Of a stretch of DNA of 64,000 nucleotides, positions 16,279-27,911 are shown in pieces. Position 1 is the stretch's first letter. The number at the start of each line of letters is the position of its first letter. The position numbers were made by a program, and so were the translations under genes. The stretch is taken from NCBI GenBank assembly GCA_965238025.1, contig OZ250162.1, forward strand, positions 2,542,001-2,606,000. The letters run 5' to 3'. This DNA comes from Pelagihabitans sp965238025. Lineage in GTDB: Bacteria; Bacteroidota; Bacteroidia; Flavobacteriales; Flavobacteriaceae. The notes under the pieces are model-generated. The model was not told where the DNA came from and made no database searches. It saw only the letters and a list, made by a program, of their open reading frames with translations.

Positions 16279-16307
16279 TTGCAATTAAAAAAACCCACTT
16301 ATATTTG
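16279..16307 (+). promoter_or_regulatory. rRNA operon promoter
   Basis: TTG (16279-16281), an 18-nt spacer and TATATTTG (16300-16307) form an almost ideal Bacteroidota primary-sigma promoter. An A+T-rich stretch lies just upstream. Transcription would start a few bases after 16312, giving a leader of about 270 nt before 16S. Confidence 0.8.
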
Positions 16308-16367
16308 CACCCGCTTTGAGGCCGAGAGGTTGGAATATGTAGTTGGGACCTAGAGCGGATTATAGGA

Positions 16368-16383
16368 GTTCATTGACATATTG
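16368..16383 (+). promoter_or_regulatory. boxA-like antitermination element in the 16S leader
   Basis: The 16-nt sequence GTTCATTGACATATTG is repeated exactly at 18780-18795, before 23S. Its core TTCATTGACA resembles the E. coli boxA TGCTCTTTAACA, bound by NusB/S10 to prevent premature termination in rRNA operons. Its position upstream of both large rRNAs supports this reading. Confidence 0.65.
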
Positions 16384-16522
16384 TAAAGACAACAGAGGTC
16401 CATTTTTATTGTTTGTTGCGGGTATTTTCCCTGCAACTGGATTTAGATGGGCATCGCGCCTATTTTGTATTTATATATAAGGTAGGGAGAATTAGGAACC
16501 AAAAAAGATTTGATTTTATCAT

Positions 16523-16549
16523 ATCGATAAACGGGGCCGGGGACATGCT
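16523..16549 (+). other. 5' arm of a 16S processing stem
   Basis: ATCGATAAACGGGGC (16523-16537) and ATGCT (16545-16549) can pair with GCCCCGTTTTTTCGAT (18181-18196) and AGCAT (18169-18173) downstream of 16S, enclosing the whole 16S gene. Such stems are the normal site of RNase III-type cleavage of the primary rRNA transcript. The pairing is by eye and has an internal loop. Confidence 0.5.
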
Positions 16550-16583
16550 TAGTGGTCGAGGGCGATATATTATATAAGAATCG

Positions 16584-18113
<1,530 letters not shown>

Positions 18114-18300
18114 AGAGCTCGTGCCCGGGCAGCAATGCGCGGGTACGGCAGAGGCCTTTCGGCCACGGAGCATCTACCTTGCCCCGTTTTTTCGATTTGA
18201 TCTATTGGTTTTTTTTTTTTTTTTGATCGCGATGTATTATATGTTTTGTCTTTACGATATAAGGAATAAAAGGAACGGTGCCGCGTGCGGCATCCGGGAG

Positions 18301-18374
18301 AGTCCCGTAGCTCAGCTGGTTAGAGCGCTACACTGATAATGTAGAGGTCGGCAGTTCGAGTCTGCCCGGGACTA
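18301..18374 (+). tRNA. tRNA-Ile (GAT)
   Basis: A complete cloverleaf in the 16S-23S spacer. The acceptor AGTCCCG pairs with CGGGACT, D-stem GCTC/GAGC, anticodon stem CTACA/TGTAG with loop CTGATAA (anticodon GAT at 18335-18337), and T-stem GGCAG/CTGCC. No CCA is encoded. Its 3' end is duplicated 67 nt downstream. Confidence 0.97.
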
Positions 18375-18443
18375 CGAAGTAGTACAAGGGAAGACGAGAA
18401 GCCTGTGCCGAGCGCAGTCGAGGTAAGTCTGCCCGGGACTACG
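18359..18443. repeat. 18-nt direct duplication of the tRNA-Ile 3' end around a REP-like core
   Basis: AGTCTGCCCGGGACTACG occurs at 18359-18376 (T-arm and acceptor end of tRNA-Ile) and again, exactly, at 18426-18443. The 49-nt insert between the copies contains GCCGAGCGCAGTCGAGG, a degenerate member of the repeat family at 13315 and 16092. This is what an insertion of a small element beside the tRNA with target duplication, or slippage, would leave. No integrase gene is near. Confidence 0.75.
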
Positions 18444-18608
18444 GTGCAAGCTTTGCTTGCGTTGAAGAGTTGAAAGGTCAAGGGGCAATGGTCCTTTGTC
18501 TTTTTATACGTTCATTAAGAGTAAGTATTGGAAATTCTGGAAGTTGAGCGACCTACGTTGCGGATTTAGTTACTGCTAACTGCATACTGGATACCGCCGA
18601 CTAAAGAC

Positions 18609-18685
18609 GGGGGATTAGCTCAGCTGGCTAGAGCGCCTGCCTTGCACGCAGGAGGTCATCGGTTCGACTCCGATATTCTCCACCA
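18609..18685 (+). tRNA. tRNA-Ala (TGC)
   Basis: A full cloverleaf. Acceptor GGGGGAT pairs with ATTCTCC (two G-U pairs), D-stem GCTC/GAGC, anticodon stem CCTGC/GCAGG with loop CTTGCAC (anticodon TGC at 18643-18645), and T-stem ATCGG/CCGAT. The discriminator A is followed by an encoded CCA, unlike the neighbouring tRNA-Ile. The Ile-Ala pair in the rRNA spacer is the typical arrangement. Confidence 0.97.
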
Positions 18686-18779
18686 AGTTCCCGTGAAAAC
18701 GGGAATCCCATTAAAGTAAGCTATTAATTTGATTAATGGCGAGCGGAGATGGGATCTCCAATCAAGTTGGAGGGTAAAC

Positions 18780-18795
18780 GTTCATTGACATATTG
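18780..18795 (+). promoter_or_regulatory. boxA-like antitermination element before 23S
   Basis: An exact second copy of GTTCATTGACATATTG, the element in the 16S leader at 16368-16383, located about 130 nt before the 23S start. Confidence 0.65.
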
Positions 18796-18924
18796 GGACA
18801 GATTCATATTGCCGTTTAGGCGGTATGATTTTGAGAATCAAAAGTTTTATATAGTAAAATAAGACACGAATTTTTTAAGTAAAGAGTATAGAGTATTATC
18901 GAATACGGCAAATTTTGAAGGTTT

Positions 18925-21765
<2,841 letters not shown>

Positions 21766-21783
21766 ATATCGCGCCCCTTTATG

Positions 21784-21800
21784 CCGGACCTGTTCCGGTA
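21784..21800. repeat. Spacer repeat CCGGACCTGTTCCGGTA, copy 1
   Basis: A small hairpin (CCGGA-CCTGT-TCCGG) just after 23S. The same 17 nt occur at 22129-22145 just after 5S, so the two copies flank the 5S gene. They may be processing signals or remnants of a duplicated spacer. Confidence 0.6.
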
Positions 21801-22011
21801 GCGAGGGGCCGAAGACCTTTCAGGGCAAGCCAGTATCGTGATATTCTATGCCCTATGCTTAAAAAATACATGTCTTTTTTACCCTATAGGACCAAAACTC
21901 AAAACTGTCCCTTTATTATGTCAACAAAATTGTCGCGTACCGCGACAGTTGGCAGTAAGCGGTAAACAGTGAAAACTGGTTACTGGATACTGAAGACTGC
22001 CGACTCAAATT

Positions 22012-22122
22012 TTAGGTGGCCATGGCGGCGGGGCACACCCCTTACCATTCCGAACAGGGAAGTTAAGCCCGCCAGCGCCGATGGTACTGCTATACCAAGT
22101 GGGAGAGTAGGAAGCCGCCTTC
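22012..22122 (+). rRNA. rrf: 5S ribosomal RNA
   Basis: About 110 nt. The terminal helix is AGGTGGC (22014-22020) with GCCGCCT (22114-22120). The conserved CCCTTACCATTCCGAACAGG and GAAGTTAAGCCC segments are present. It closes the rRNA operon and is followed by a strong terminator. Ends are approximate. Confidence 0.95.
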
Positions 22123-22128
22123 TTCGTA

Positions 22129-22145
22129 CCGGACCTGTTCCGGTA
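22129..22145. repeat. Spacer repeat CCGGACCTGTTCCGGTA, copy 2
   Basis: An exact copy of the 17-nt hairpin at 21784-21800, placed directly after the 5S gene and before the operon terminator. Confidence 0.6.
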
Positions 22146-22149
22146 TTCA

Positions 22150-22182
22150 AGCCCCTTCACATAATGTGAAGGGGCTTTTTTT
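22150..22182 (+). terminator. rRNA operon terminator
   Basis: GCCCCTTCAC-ATAAT-GTGAAGGGGC is a perfect 10-bp GC-rich stem followed by seven T residues. Confidence 0.95.
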
Positions 22183-22288
22183 ATGCGATAAAGCCAATCT
22201 CTTTCAAAATTATATAGACCATGTCCTAAGGAAATCGGTGGGTAAAGAGTGCTATCATTTTTTGGTATATTTATACAAATTGGATATC

Positions 22289-23626
22289 ATGATCAAAAAG
22301 CTGTTTTCTTCGCTCGTTTTTTTTATTGCTTTTACAAATAGTGCACAGGATGCTCATATTAAAGCATTGGTAGGGGGTACTTTGATCGATGGTTTTGGCG
22401 CTAACCCTATACGGAACAGCGTAGTAATTATTGAAGGGGATAAAATTAAAATGGTTGGGACAAAAGACAATATAGAGATTCCTTCAAATGCCGAAATTAT
22501 CTCCACCGAAGGGATGACGGTATTACCGGGCTTATGGGATATGCACGTACATACCATGATTACGGGACATTCTGATTATGCTTATTGGGATAAAACATAC
22601 CCGCCCTTATTTGAAGATGTTATTATGCCAGCTTCGGCACATCAATTATTACTAGCAGGGGTTACCAGTGCAAGGGATTTGGGCGGACCCTTAAAGGAAA
22701 GTATTGCAGTTAGGGATGCCATTAACAAGGGCGAGATTCCAGGGGCCACCTTGTATGTTTCTGGACCATTTATTCAACATGAGCCCTATCCTGGCACCGA
22801 AGATTTTAGATGGGGAGTAAAGAGCCCCGAAGATGGGCGCAATAAAATAAGAAAATTGGCTAAGGCAGGGGTAGACTGCATTAAAATTGTAGATCAAGAC
22901 CAGATGACCGCAGAAGAGTTCAAGGCTGTTGTTGATGAGGCCCATAAGCACAGTCTAAAGGTAGTGGCTCATAGCCACAGACCTGAGGAAATACGAATGG
23001 GACTAGAAGCAGATGTGGATTGTTTTGAACATACAGGGCTTTCATCCGCGCCAAAGTATCCGGATGATGTCATGAAAATGATTACCGAACGTACGGCAAA
23101 CATGAGTAAGGGCCCACTTTTTTGGTGTCCGACGGTAGAGGGTTTATATAATTATGAATATGTACGGGATAACCCGGAAAAGCTCGACAACAATTCATGG
23201 CATTTGGGTTTGCCCGATAGTGTCATTACGGATATTAAAAATAGCATAGCGCACCCAGACCGTTTACCATATTTTCAATTAACGCCATCACGTAGACCTA
23301 CCTTAAAAACCAAGATAAACCAGCTCTTGGATGCTGGAGTTGTGCTTATGATTGGGACAGATAGTGGCATCCCTATGAAATTTCATAGTCAATCCACTTG
23401 GAATGAATTGGATGTATGGGTAAATGAGTTTGACATTGATCCTATGTATGCCATAAGGGCGGCCACCTATTGGCCTGCGCTTTGGATGGGAGTAGCCGAT
23501 GAAGTAGGCACCATAACTCCAGGTAAGTATGCAGATATCATTGCGGTTAACGGGGATGTACTCCGATATATTAGCTTATTGCAAGATGTTGACCTGGTGA
23601 TAAAACATGGCAGGCGCTACAAATAA
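22289..23626 (+). CDS. Exported amidohydrolase family protein
   Basis: A 445-residue metal-dependent hydrolase of the amidohydrolase superfamily (imidazolonepropionase/prolidase-like branch). The ATG at 22289 begins a signal peptide (1-20, ending TNSAQ). A frame open from 22166 starts inside the rRNA terminator and is rejected. Metal ligands are visible: HVH (86, 88) in GLWDMHVHTM, Lys in CIKIVDQD, His in VVAHSHRPEE, His in DCFEHTGLS and Asp in MIGTDSGIP. The N- and C-terminal parts form the small beta-sandwich that ends with GKYADIIAVNGD. The likely role is hydrolysis of a cyclic amide or peptide in the periplasm, with unknown substrate. Confidence 0.88.
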   Translation: MIKKLFSSLVFFIAFTNSAQDAHIKALVGGTLIDGFGANPIRNSVVIIEGDKIKMVGTKDNIEIPSNAEIISTEGMTVLPGLWDMHVHTMITGHSDYAYWDKTYPPLFEDVIMPASAHQLLLAGVTSARDLGGPLKESIAVRDAINKGEIPGATLYVSGPFIQHEPYPGTEDFRWGVKSPEDGRNKIRKLAKAGVDCIKIVDQDQMTAEEFKAVVDEAHKHSLKVVAHSHRPEEIRMGLEADVDCFEHTGLSSAPKYPDDVMKMITERTANMSKGPLFWCPTVEGLYNYEYVRDNPEKLDNNSWHLGLPDSVITDIKNSIAHPDRLPYFQLTPSRRPTLKTKINQLLDAGVVLMIGTDSGIPMKFHSQSTWNELDVWVNEFDIDPMYAIRAATYWPALWMGVADEVGTITPGKYADIIAVNGDVLRYISLLQDVDLVIKHGRRYK

Positions 23627-23644
23627 TTCTTCTGTAGCCTTAAA

Positions 23645-24277
23645 ATGAAACAGCAAGTAATTTATAAACATGAAGAACAGCTGAATGCATGGTCGCATGC
23701 TATTGGAATGATTTTCGGCATTATTGGATTGTTCCTTTTGCTTCGGAAAAATACATTCAAGACGGACTTTTCCGAGTTCAGTATCCTTGTATATAGCTTA
23801 TCATTTGTGGTATTATTTACTGTATCGGCGGTGTACCATTATGTTGAAAGCCCAGCACTTAAAAAGAAACTCCGTATTCTCGATCATATTAGTATTTACC
23901 TGCTCATTGCGGGCACTTACACACCTTTGACCCTTATAACATTGGAAAATTCCAGTGGTTGGACCATTTTCTATATCGTTTGGAGTATGGCCGCTGCAGG
24001 TACCTTACTTAAATTATTCTTGACCGGTAAGTATGAATTTGTTTCCCTTTTACTCTACTTGGGGATGGGGTGGCTTATCGTTTTGGACTACCAAAATATA
24101 ATGGACCATATCTCCTCCGTAGGTATAAATCTTCTTTTTTTAGGAGGCGCTTTTTATACGTTAGGAATTATTTTTTATGCCATCGAAAAAATTCCCTACA
24201 ATCATTTTATTTGGCATTTGTTCGTTCTAGCCGGTGCTGTTAGCCATTGGTTTTTTATTTTTTACGGCGTGGTTTAG
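23645..24277 (+). CDS. Hemolysin III / PAQR family membrane protein
   Basis: 210 residues with seven predicted membrane helices. The family marks are NAWSHAIGMIFGIIG near the N-terminus, SAVYHYVES, ILDHISIYLLIAGTYTP in the middle and HLFVLAGAVSHWFFIFY at the C-terminus. The conserved Ser, His and Asp residues form a presumed zinc site, as in adiponectin-receptor relatives with hydrolase activity. Despite the name, bacterial HlyIII proteins are not established cytolysins. It starts 18 nt after the amidohydrolase stop and may be co-transcribed. Confidence 0.9.
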   Translation: MKQQVIYKHEEQLNAWSHAIGMIFGIIGLFLLLRKNTFKTDFSEFSILVYSLSFVVLFTVSAVYHYVESPALKKKLRILDHISIYLLIAGTYTPLTLITLENSSGWTIFYIVWSMAAAGTLLKLFLTGKYEFVSLLLYLGMGWLIVLDYQNIMDHISSVGINLLFLGGAFYTLGIIFYAIEKIPYNHFIWHLFVLAGAVSHWFFIFYGVV

Positions 24278-24325
24278 TTCAAAAAAAATCGGGTAAATAC
24301 CTTAAGGAATTCAGAGGAAGAGTCT

Positions 24326-24754
24326 TTAGGCAATAATGAAGTCTTTATATTCCTCGAAAAAGACTTCTAATTGAAGCATTGATTCGTTAAAAAACACCAT
24401 TGTTTCTTGCCAAGTGTCTTTGTTGTGAATCGAAACCGCAACTTTTTCGACGTATACCCTTGAAATTTCTTTTTTATTTTCCAGGATATAGGAATCCTCG
24501 AATTTCACATCTTTCAAAAAATCATCCCTGAGAATCGACTTTAGAGATACTAGTTTTTCCCAGAGCGCCATCCTATATTCCAAATTATGATGTTCTACAT
24601 CCAACGAAACCAAGGCCTTTTTAACATCAAAATAAAATTTTAACGACAAACCTTTTTTCTTGGTATTGTGCAAAACCCATTTATGTGGGAATGACTTACC
24701 AAAAGCTATCCAGAATTCTTGGCGCAAACGTTTAGATTCCTCTCTACCGAACAT
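24326..24754 (-). CDS. DUF4268 family protein
   Basis: 142 residues, soluble, matching the DUF4268 type (EFWIAFGKSFPHKWVLHNTK, then RMALWEKLVSLKSIL). The family resembles parts of nuclease-like or restriction-associated proteins elsewhere, but no catalytic motif is evident here. The start ATG overlaps the stop of the upstream ZIP transporter gene by one base (TAATG), so translation is probably coupled. The functional link between the two is not known. Confidence 0.75.
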   Translation of the reverse strand: MFGREESKRLRQEFWIAFGKSFPHKWVLHNTKKKGLSLKFYFDVKKALVSLDVEHHNLEYRMALWEKLVSLKSILRDDFLKDVKFEDSYILENKKEISRVYVEKVAVSIHNKDTWQETMVFFNESMLQLEVFFEEYKDFIIA

Positions 24755-25425
24755 TATACAAAATAGGCTATGACAATACCGGTTATAATAACCAATAATT
24801 TGCGCAGGTTAAATTTATGCCCTTCAGTGCTTTCGAACAAAATTACGGTTGAAATATGCAAAAATACCCCGATAACCAGAGCATTGATATTGGCTATATA
24901 GGTGGGGGAAAGATTAAAGTTAGCAGCAATATAACTTCCCATGGGTGTCATCAAAGAGAAAAGAAGAATAAAGAATATGGCCTTTGTTAGCGCTATTTTA
25001 GAGTTGAGTAAAAAAATACTCAGGATAATGGCAATCGGGATTTTATGAATAAGAATTCCGTAAATGATGGTGGAGTTACTTTCAATAGGGAAGCCTTCGA
25101 GCAAAGAATGAATAGACAGGCTAATGAAGAGTAACCACGGAAAATCGCTTTTTTCCAAATCTAGATGAACATGGCCATGTTCGGCCCCCTTTGAGAAAAA
25201 TTCTAAAAAGATCTGTAATAGTATCCCTAGCATGACAAAAACCCCAACCGTTTTTGAATCGCTATGGGCGTATACTTCGGGAAACAGTTCGAACAGGGAA
25301 AGCGCTAATAAAAATGCTCCACTGAAGGCTAGTAAAAGTTTAAAATTCTCCTTTCGTTGTGGTTTAACGACAAATACAAAACCAAAACTGAGCAAAACCG
25401 CTAAAATGGGCAGCAAATAGGTCAT
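24754..25425 (-). CDS. ZIP family divalent metal transporter
   Basis: A 223-residue membrane protein of the ZIP (zinc/iron importer) family. About seven to eight helices are visible. A His-rich loop (GAEHGHVHLDLE, about 80-91) lies between the first and second halves. The core metal-binding helices carry SLSIHSLLEGFPI and GILIHKIPIAII, with the paired His and Glu/Pro residues of the transport site. Its stop overlaps the start of the DUF4268 gene. The specific metal is not readable. Confidence 0.9.
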   Translation of the reverse strand: MTYLLPILAVLLSFGFVFVVKPQRKENFKLLLAFSGAFLLALSLFELFPEVYAHSDSKTVGVFVMLGILLQIFLEFFSKGAEHGHVHLDLEKSDFPWLLFISLSIHSLLEGFPIESNSTIIYGILIHKIPIAIILSIFLLNSKIALTKAIFFILLFSLMTPMGSYIAANFNLSPTYIANINALVIGVFLHISTVILFESTEGHKFNLRKLLVIITGIVIAYFV

Positions 25426-25487
25426 TTATTGGACGGTTAGGCGTGTGTGATTAAAAATATAAGACTAAATCTGGGCCAAAAATACTG

Positions 25488-25495
25488 TATTTTTG
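25488..25495 (+). promoter_or_regulatory. -7 box upstream of the THUMP methyltransferase gene
   Basis: TATTTTTG matches TAnnTTTG exactly, 21 nt before the ATG at 25516. Its location inside an upstream open extension supports the downstream start. Confidence 0.6.
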
Positions 25496-25515
25496 CGGCA
25501 ATCTTAAAAGAAGAT

Positions 25516-26682
25516 ATGGGCAATAATTTTAAAATGGTAGCCAAAACGTTATTTGGTTTTGAGGAAATCTTGGCAAAGGAACTACGCAATCTTGGAGCAG
25601 GTAATGTAAAGGAAGGTACCCGGAATGTTTCCTTTGAGGGAGATACAGGTTTTATGTATAAGGCCAACCTATGTTTGCGAACCGCAATAAAGATTATTAA
25701 GCCCATTCATTCGTTCTCCGTTCGTAATGAAAATGAGCTTTATAAGAAAATTTATGCCATGGATTGGGCCGAATACCTTTCAATAGATTTGACCTTCGCC
25801 ATTGATACCACCATTAACTCTGACAATTTTACACATTCACTCTATGTTTCCCAAAAGGTAAAAGATGCCATTGTTGACAAATTTAGGGATATGGATGGCT
25901 CGCGACCGAATGTAGATGTAAAATTTCCGGACCTTCGAATCAACATCCATATTCACAACGAGTATTGCAATGTTTCGCTGGATAGTTCTGGACGTTCCCT
26001 ACACCATAGGGGGTATCGCACGGCAACCAATATTGCACCTATAAATGAAGTTTTGGCTGCTGGGCTTTTATTGTTGAGTGGATGGGATGGTCAATGCGAT
26101 TTTATGGATCCCATGTGTGGTAGCGGTACTTTTTTGACCGAAGCTACAATGATTGCCTGTAATATTCCGGCAAATATTAACAGAAAGGAATTTGCTTTCG
26201 AAAAATGGGAGGATTTTGACCAGGATCTCTTTGAAAAGATTATGGAAAGCAGCCTTAAAAAGACCCGGGAATTTCAACACAAGATCATTGGTTATGACAA
26301 AGCCCCGTCTGCGGTTCGCAAGGCACAGGATAATGTGCAAAATGCGAATTTATCGGAATATATAACCATAGAAAGAAAGAACTTTTTCGATACTGACAAG
26401 CCCGTTGAAGGGCACTTGCATATGGTATTTAATCCGCCATATGGAGAACGTCTTAACTTAGATATGGAGGATTTTTATACTTCTATAGGCGATACCTTAA
26501 AACAGGGTTACCCGGGTACAAATGCTTGGTTGATTACGTCAAACCTGCAGGCTTTGAAATTCGTTGGTTTACGTACTTCGCGTAAAATAAAGGTGTATAA
26601 TAGTCATTTGGAATCGCGATTGGTAAAATATGAGATGTATGAGGGAAGCAAAAAAGGAAAATATTTAAAAAAGGAGGAATAG
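25516..26682 (+). CDS. THUMP-domain class I RNA methyltransferase (RlmL-N/YpsC-like)
   Basis: A 388-residue methyltransferase. The N-terminal ferredoxin-like and THUMP domain (about 10-155) binds RNA, with the family's FGFEEILAKELRNLGA start. The C-terminal Rossmann domain has the SAM motif DPMCGSGTFLTEA (about 197-209) and the catalytic NPPYGERL (about 312-319) of N2-guanine or N6-adenine methyltransferases. By family it probably makes m2G in 23S rRNA (G2445-type). The ATG at 25516 is preferred to the earlier codon at 25447 because a -7 box lies between them and the extension is not family-like. Confidence 0.9.
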   Translation: MGNNFKMVAKTLFGFEEILAKELRNLGAGNVKEGTRNVSFEGDTGFMYKANLCLRTAIKIIKPIHSFSVRNENELYKKIYAMDWAEYLSIDLTFAIDTTINSDNFTHSLYVSQKVKDAIVDKFRDMDGSRPNVDVKFPDLRINIHIHNEYCNVSLDSSGRSLHHRGYRTATNIAPINEVLAAGLLLLSGWDGQCDFMDPMCGSGTFLTEATMIACNIPANINRKEFAFEKWEDFDQDLFEKIMESSLKKTREFQHKIIGYDKAPSAVRKAQDNVQNANLSEYITIERKNFFDTDKPVEGHLHMVFNPPYGERLNLDMEDFYTSIGDTLKQGYPGTNAWLITSNLQALKFVGLRTSRKIKVYNSHLESRLVKYEMYEGSKKGKYLKKEE

Positions 26683-26683
26683 T

Positions 26684-27430
26684 CTATTCTTGGGAAGGTT
26701 CCTCTAGTTTTTTGGCCTTTTTATACAAAGGAATCAAATAGGAAATAGAATAGTTGTAACCTACTCCAAAACGACTCCCGTCGGTTACCTTGTTGAATCC
26801 TGGTATGAATAAATTTGGAAAAATGGCATCCTTAGGGTCACTTAAAAGAACCCCTAGTCGGATACTGGCACCGAGATACAAATTTTTTACGATTTCCATT
26901 TTCATGCCAACAACCCCTTCTAACCATGATTTTGTTCGCCCATTGAACTCACGTTGCAGGTTGCCTGATCCATCAACAAAATCTGTAGGGTTCCAATACC
27001 TGTTAGCGTCGAATAACTGATAATTATTAACTGTCTGACTAAAATTACTGACCGCAAGGCGCCCACCAAGGGTTATCATGTTCTGTTCGCCATACCAGTT
27101 GCCATAGGTGTTATAATCTATACCGGCCTTAATATAACTTCCTGAAGTTGTAAAATTATACAGGTCCTCTTGTTTGGTTTTCTTCTCATTGCCCAGCTCG
27201 GCAGCGAGGTATAATTTTTGAGAAAGACGATAATCCCCTACGATTTCTAAACCGGTATAATCGTTATCAAAAAATGAGATTACGAGTCTACTAAGGTCTA
27301 TACCGGCCCTTAGCCCGTAAGGTTGTTTGTAAGAGGTCGTATCCTTAGGGTTTAGGTCTATGGTTTTGCTTTGGGAAAATCCTGAGGCAATCACAAAAAG
27401 GAATAACAGACTAATGTAAAATCTTGACAT
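26684..27430 (-). CDS. DUF6048 family outer-membrane-type protein
   Basis: 248 residues with a signal peptide (1-19, SGFSQ) and a mature part of alternating strands with aromatic residues, ending YSISYLIPLYKKAKK. It looks like a small beta-barrel of 8-10 strands. This belongs to the family named DUF6048 in Flavobacteriia. Its start overlaps the end of the upstream DUF6452 lipoprotein gene by 20 nt, and this lipoprotein/barrel pair beside rlmD appears to be a conserved Flavobacteriia arrangement. Function unknown. Confidence 0.8.
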   Translation of the reverse strand: MSRFYISLLFLFVIASGFSQSKTIDLNPKDTTSYKQPYGLRAGIDLSRLVISFFDNDYTGLEIVGDYRLSQKLYLAAELGNEKKTKQEDLYNFTTSGSYIKAGIDYNTYGNWYGEQNMITLGGRLAVSNFSQTVNNYQLFDANRYWNPTDFVDGSGNLQREFNGRTKSWLEGVVGMKMEIVKNLYLGASIRLGVLLSDPKDAIFPNLFIPGFNKVTDGSRFGVGYNYSISYLIPLYKKAKKLEEPSQE

Positions 27431-27908
27431 GTGCCGAGTTTGAATTTTCTACCAAAGGGTTTATTATTTGTATATCCGTAATCCATGGATCAACTTCATC
27501 GGTATTATCTCCTAAAAGTGTATCGTAATTGGCAATAAAACCACAGGCGCGTGAAACAAATACCTCTTGGGTTTCGTAGGAAAAAGTAATGGTGTCTACA
27601 TTAACGGAACTTTCATCGGTTGGAGTCAAATTTTCAGATAAGGTGAACACCGTACTGTCCATATTTGGCCTCAAAGGAATCGCAATTGAATCAGATGATA
27701 TGTTTGTAATGATTCCCAAAGTATCTGTACCATTAAGCCCCCTTACCACCAAAGTGGTTACCGGTTTCACCTCTTCGGGATTGTCCTTGTCATAAAAGCG
27801 AATGACCAAAAGGGGAGTGTCTCCGTCAACACAGATATCATCTTTTTCACAAGAGAAAAAAATGAGTAGGGAAAGCAGTATCAACGCAGTTATCTTTATT
27901 ACTTTCAT
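27411..27908 (-). CDS. DUF6452 family lipoprotein
   Basis: 165 residues with a lipoprotein signal (FFSC, Cys about 20) followed by DDICVDGDTPLLVIRFYD, typical of the DUF6452 family. The mature domain is beta-rich and acidic, and a Cys pair (EKDDIC near the start, SRACGF later) could form a disulfide. It overlaps DUF6048 by 20 nt and lies 3 nt after rlmD, so all three are probably one transcript. Possibly lipoprotein and barrel form a complex in the outer membrane, which is inference from the overlap only. Confidence 0.8.
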   Translation of the reverse strand: MKVIKITALILLSLLIFFSCEKDDICVDGDTPLLVIRFYDKDNPEEVKPVTTLVVRGLNGTDTLGIITNISSDSIAIPLRPNMDSTVFTLSENLTPTDESSVNVDTITFSYETQEVFVSRACGFIANYDTLLGDNTDEVDPWITDIQIINPLVENSNSAHVKILH

Positions 27909-27911
27909 ATG

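Noticed and set aside
18420..18443. A second tRNA-Ile downstream of the first
   Set aside because: Only the 3' part is present, with no D- or anticodon arm.
22166..22288. An upstream extension of the amidohydrolase frame starting at 22166
   Set aside because: It begins inside the rRNA operon terminator hairpin, and the signal peptide starts only at 22289.
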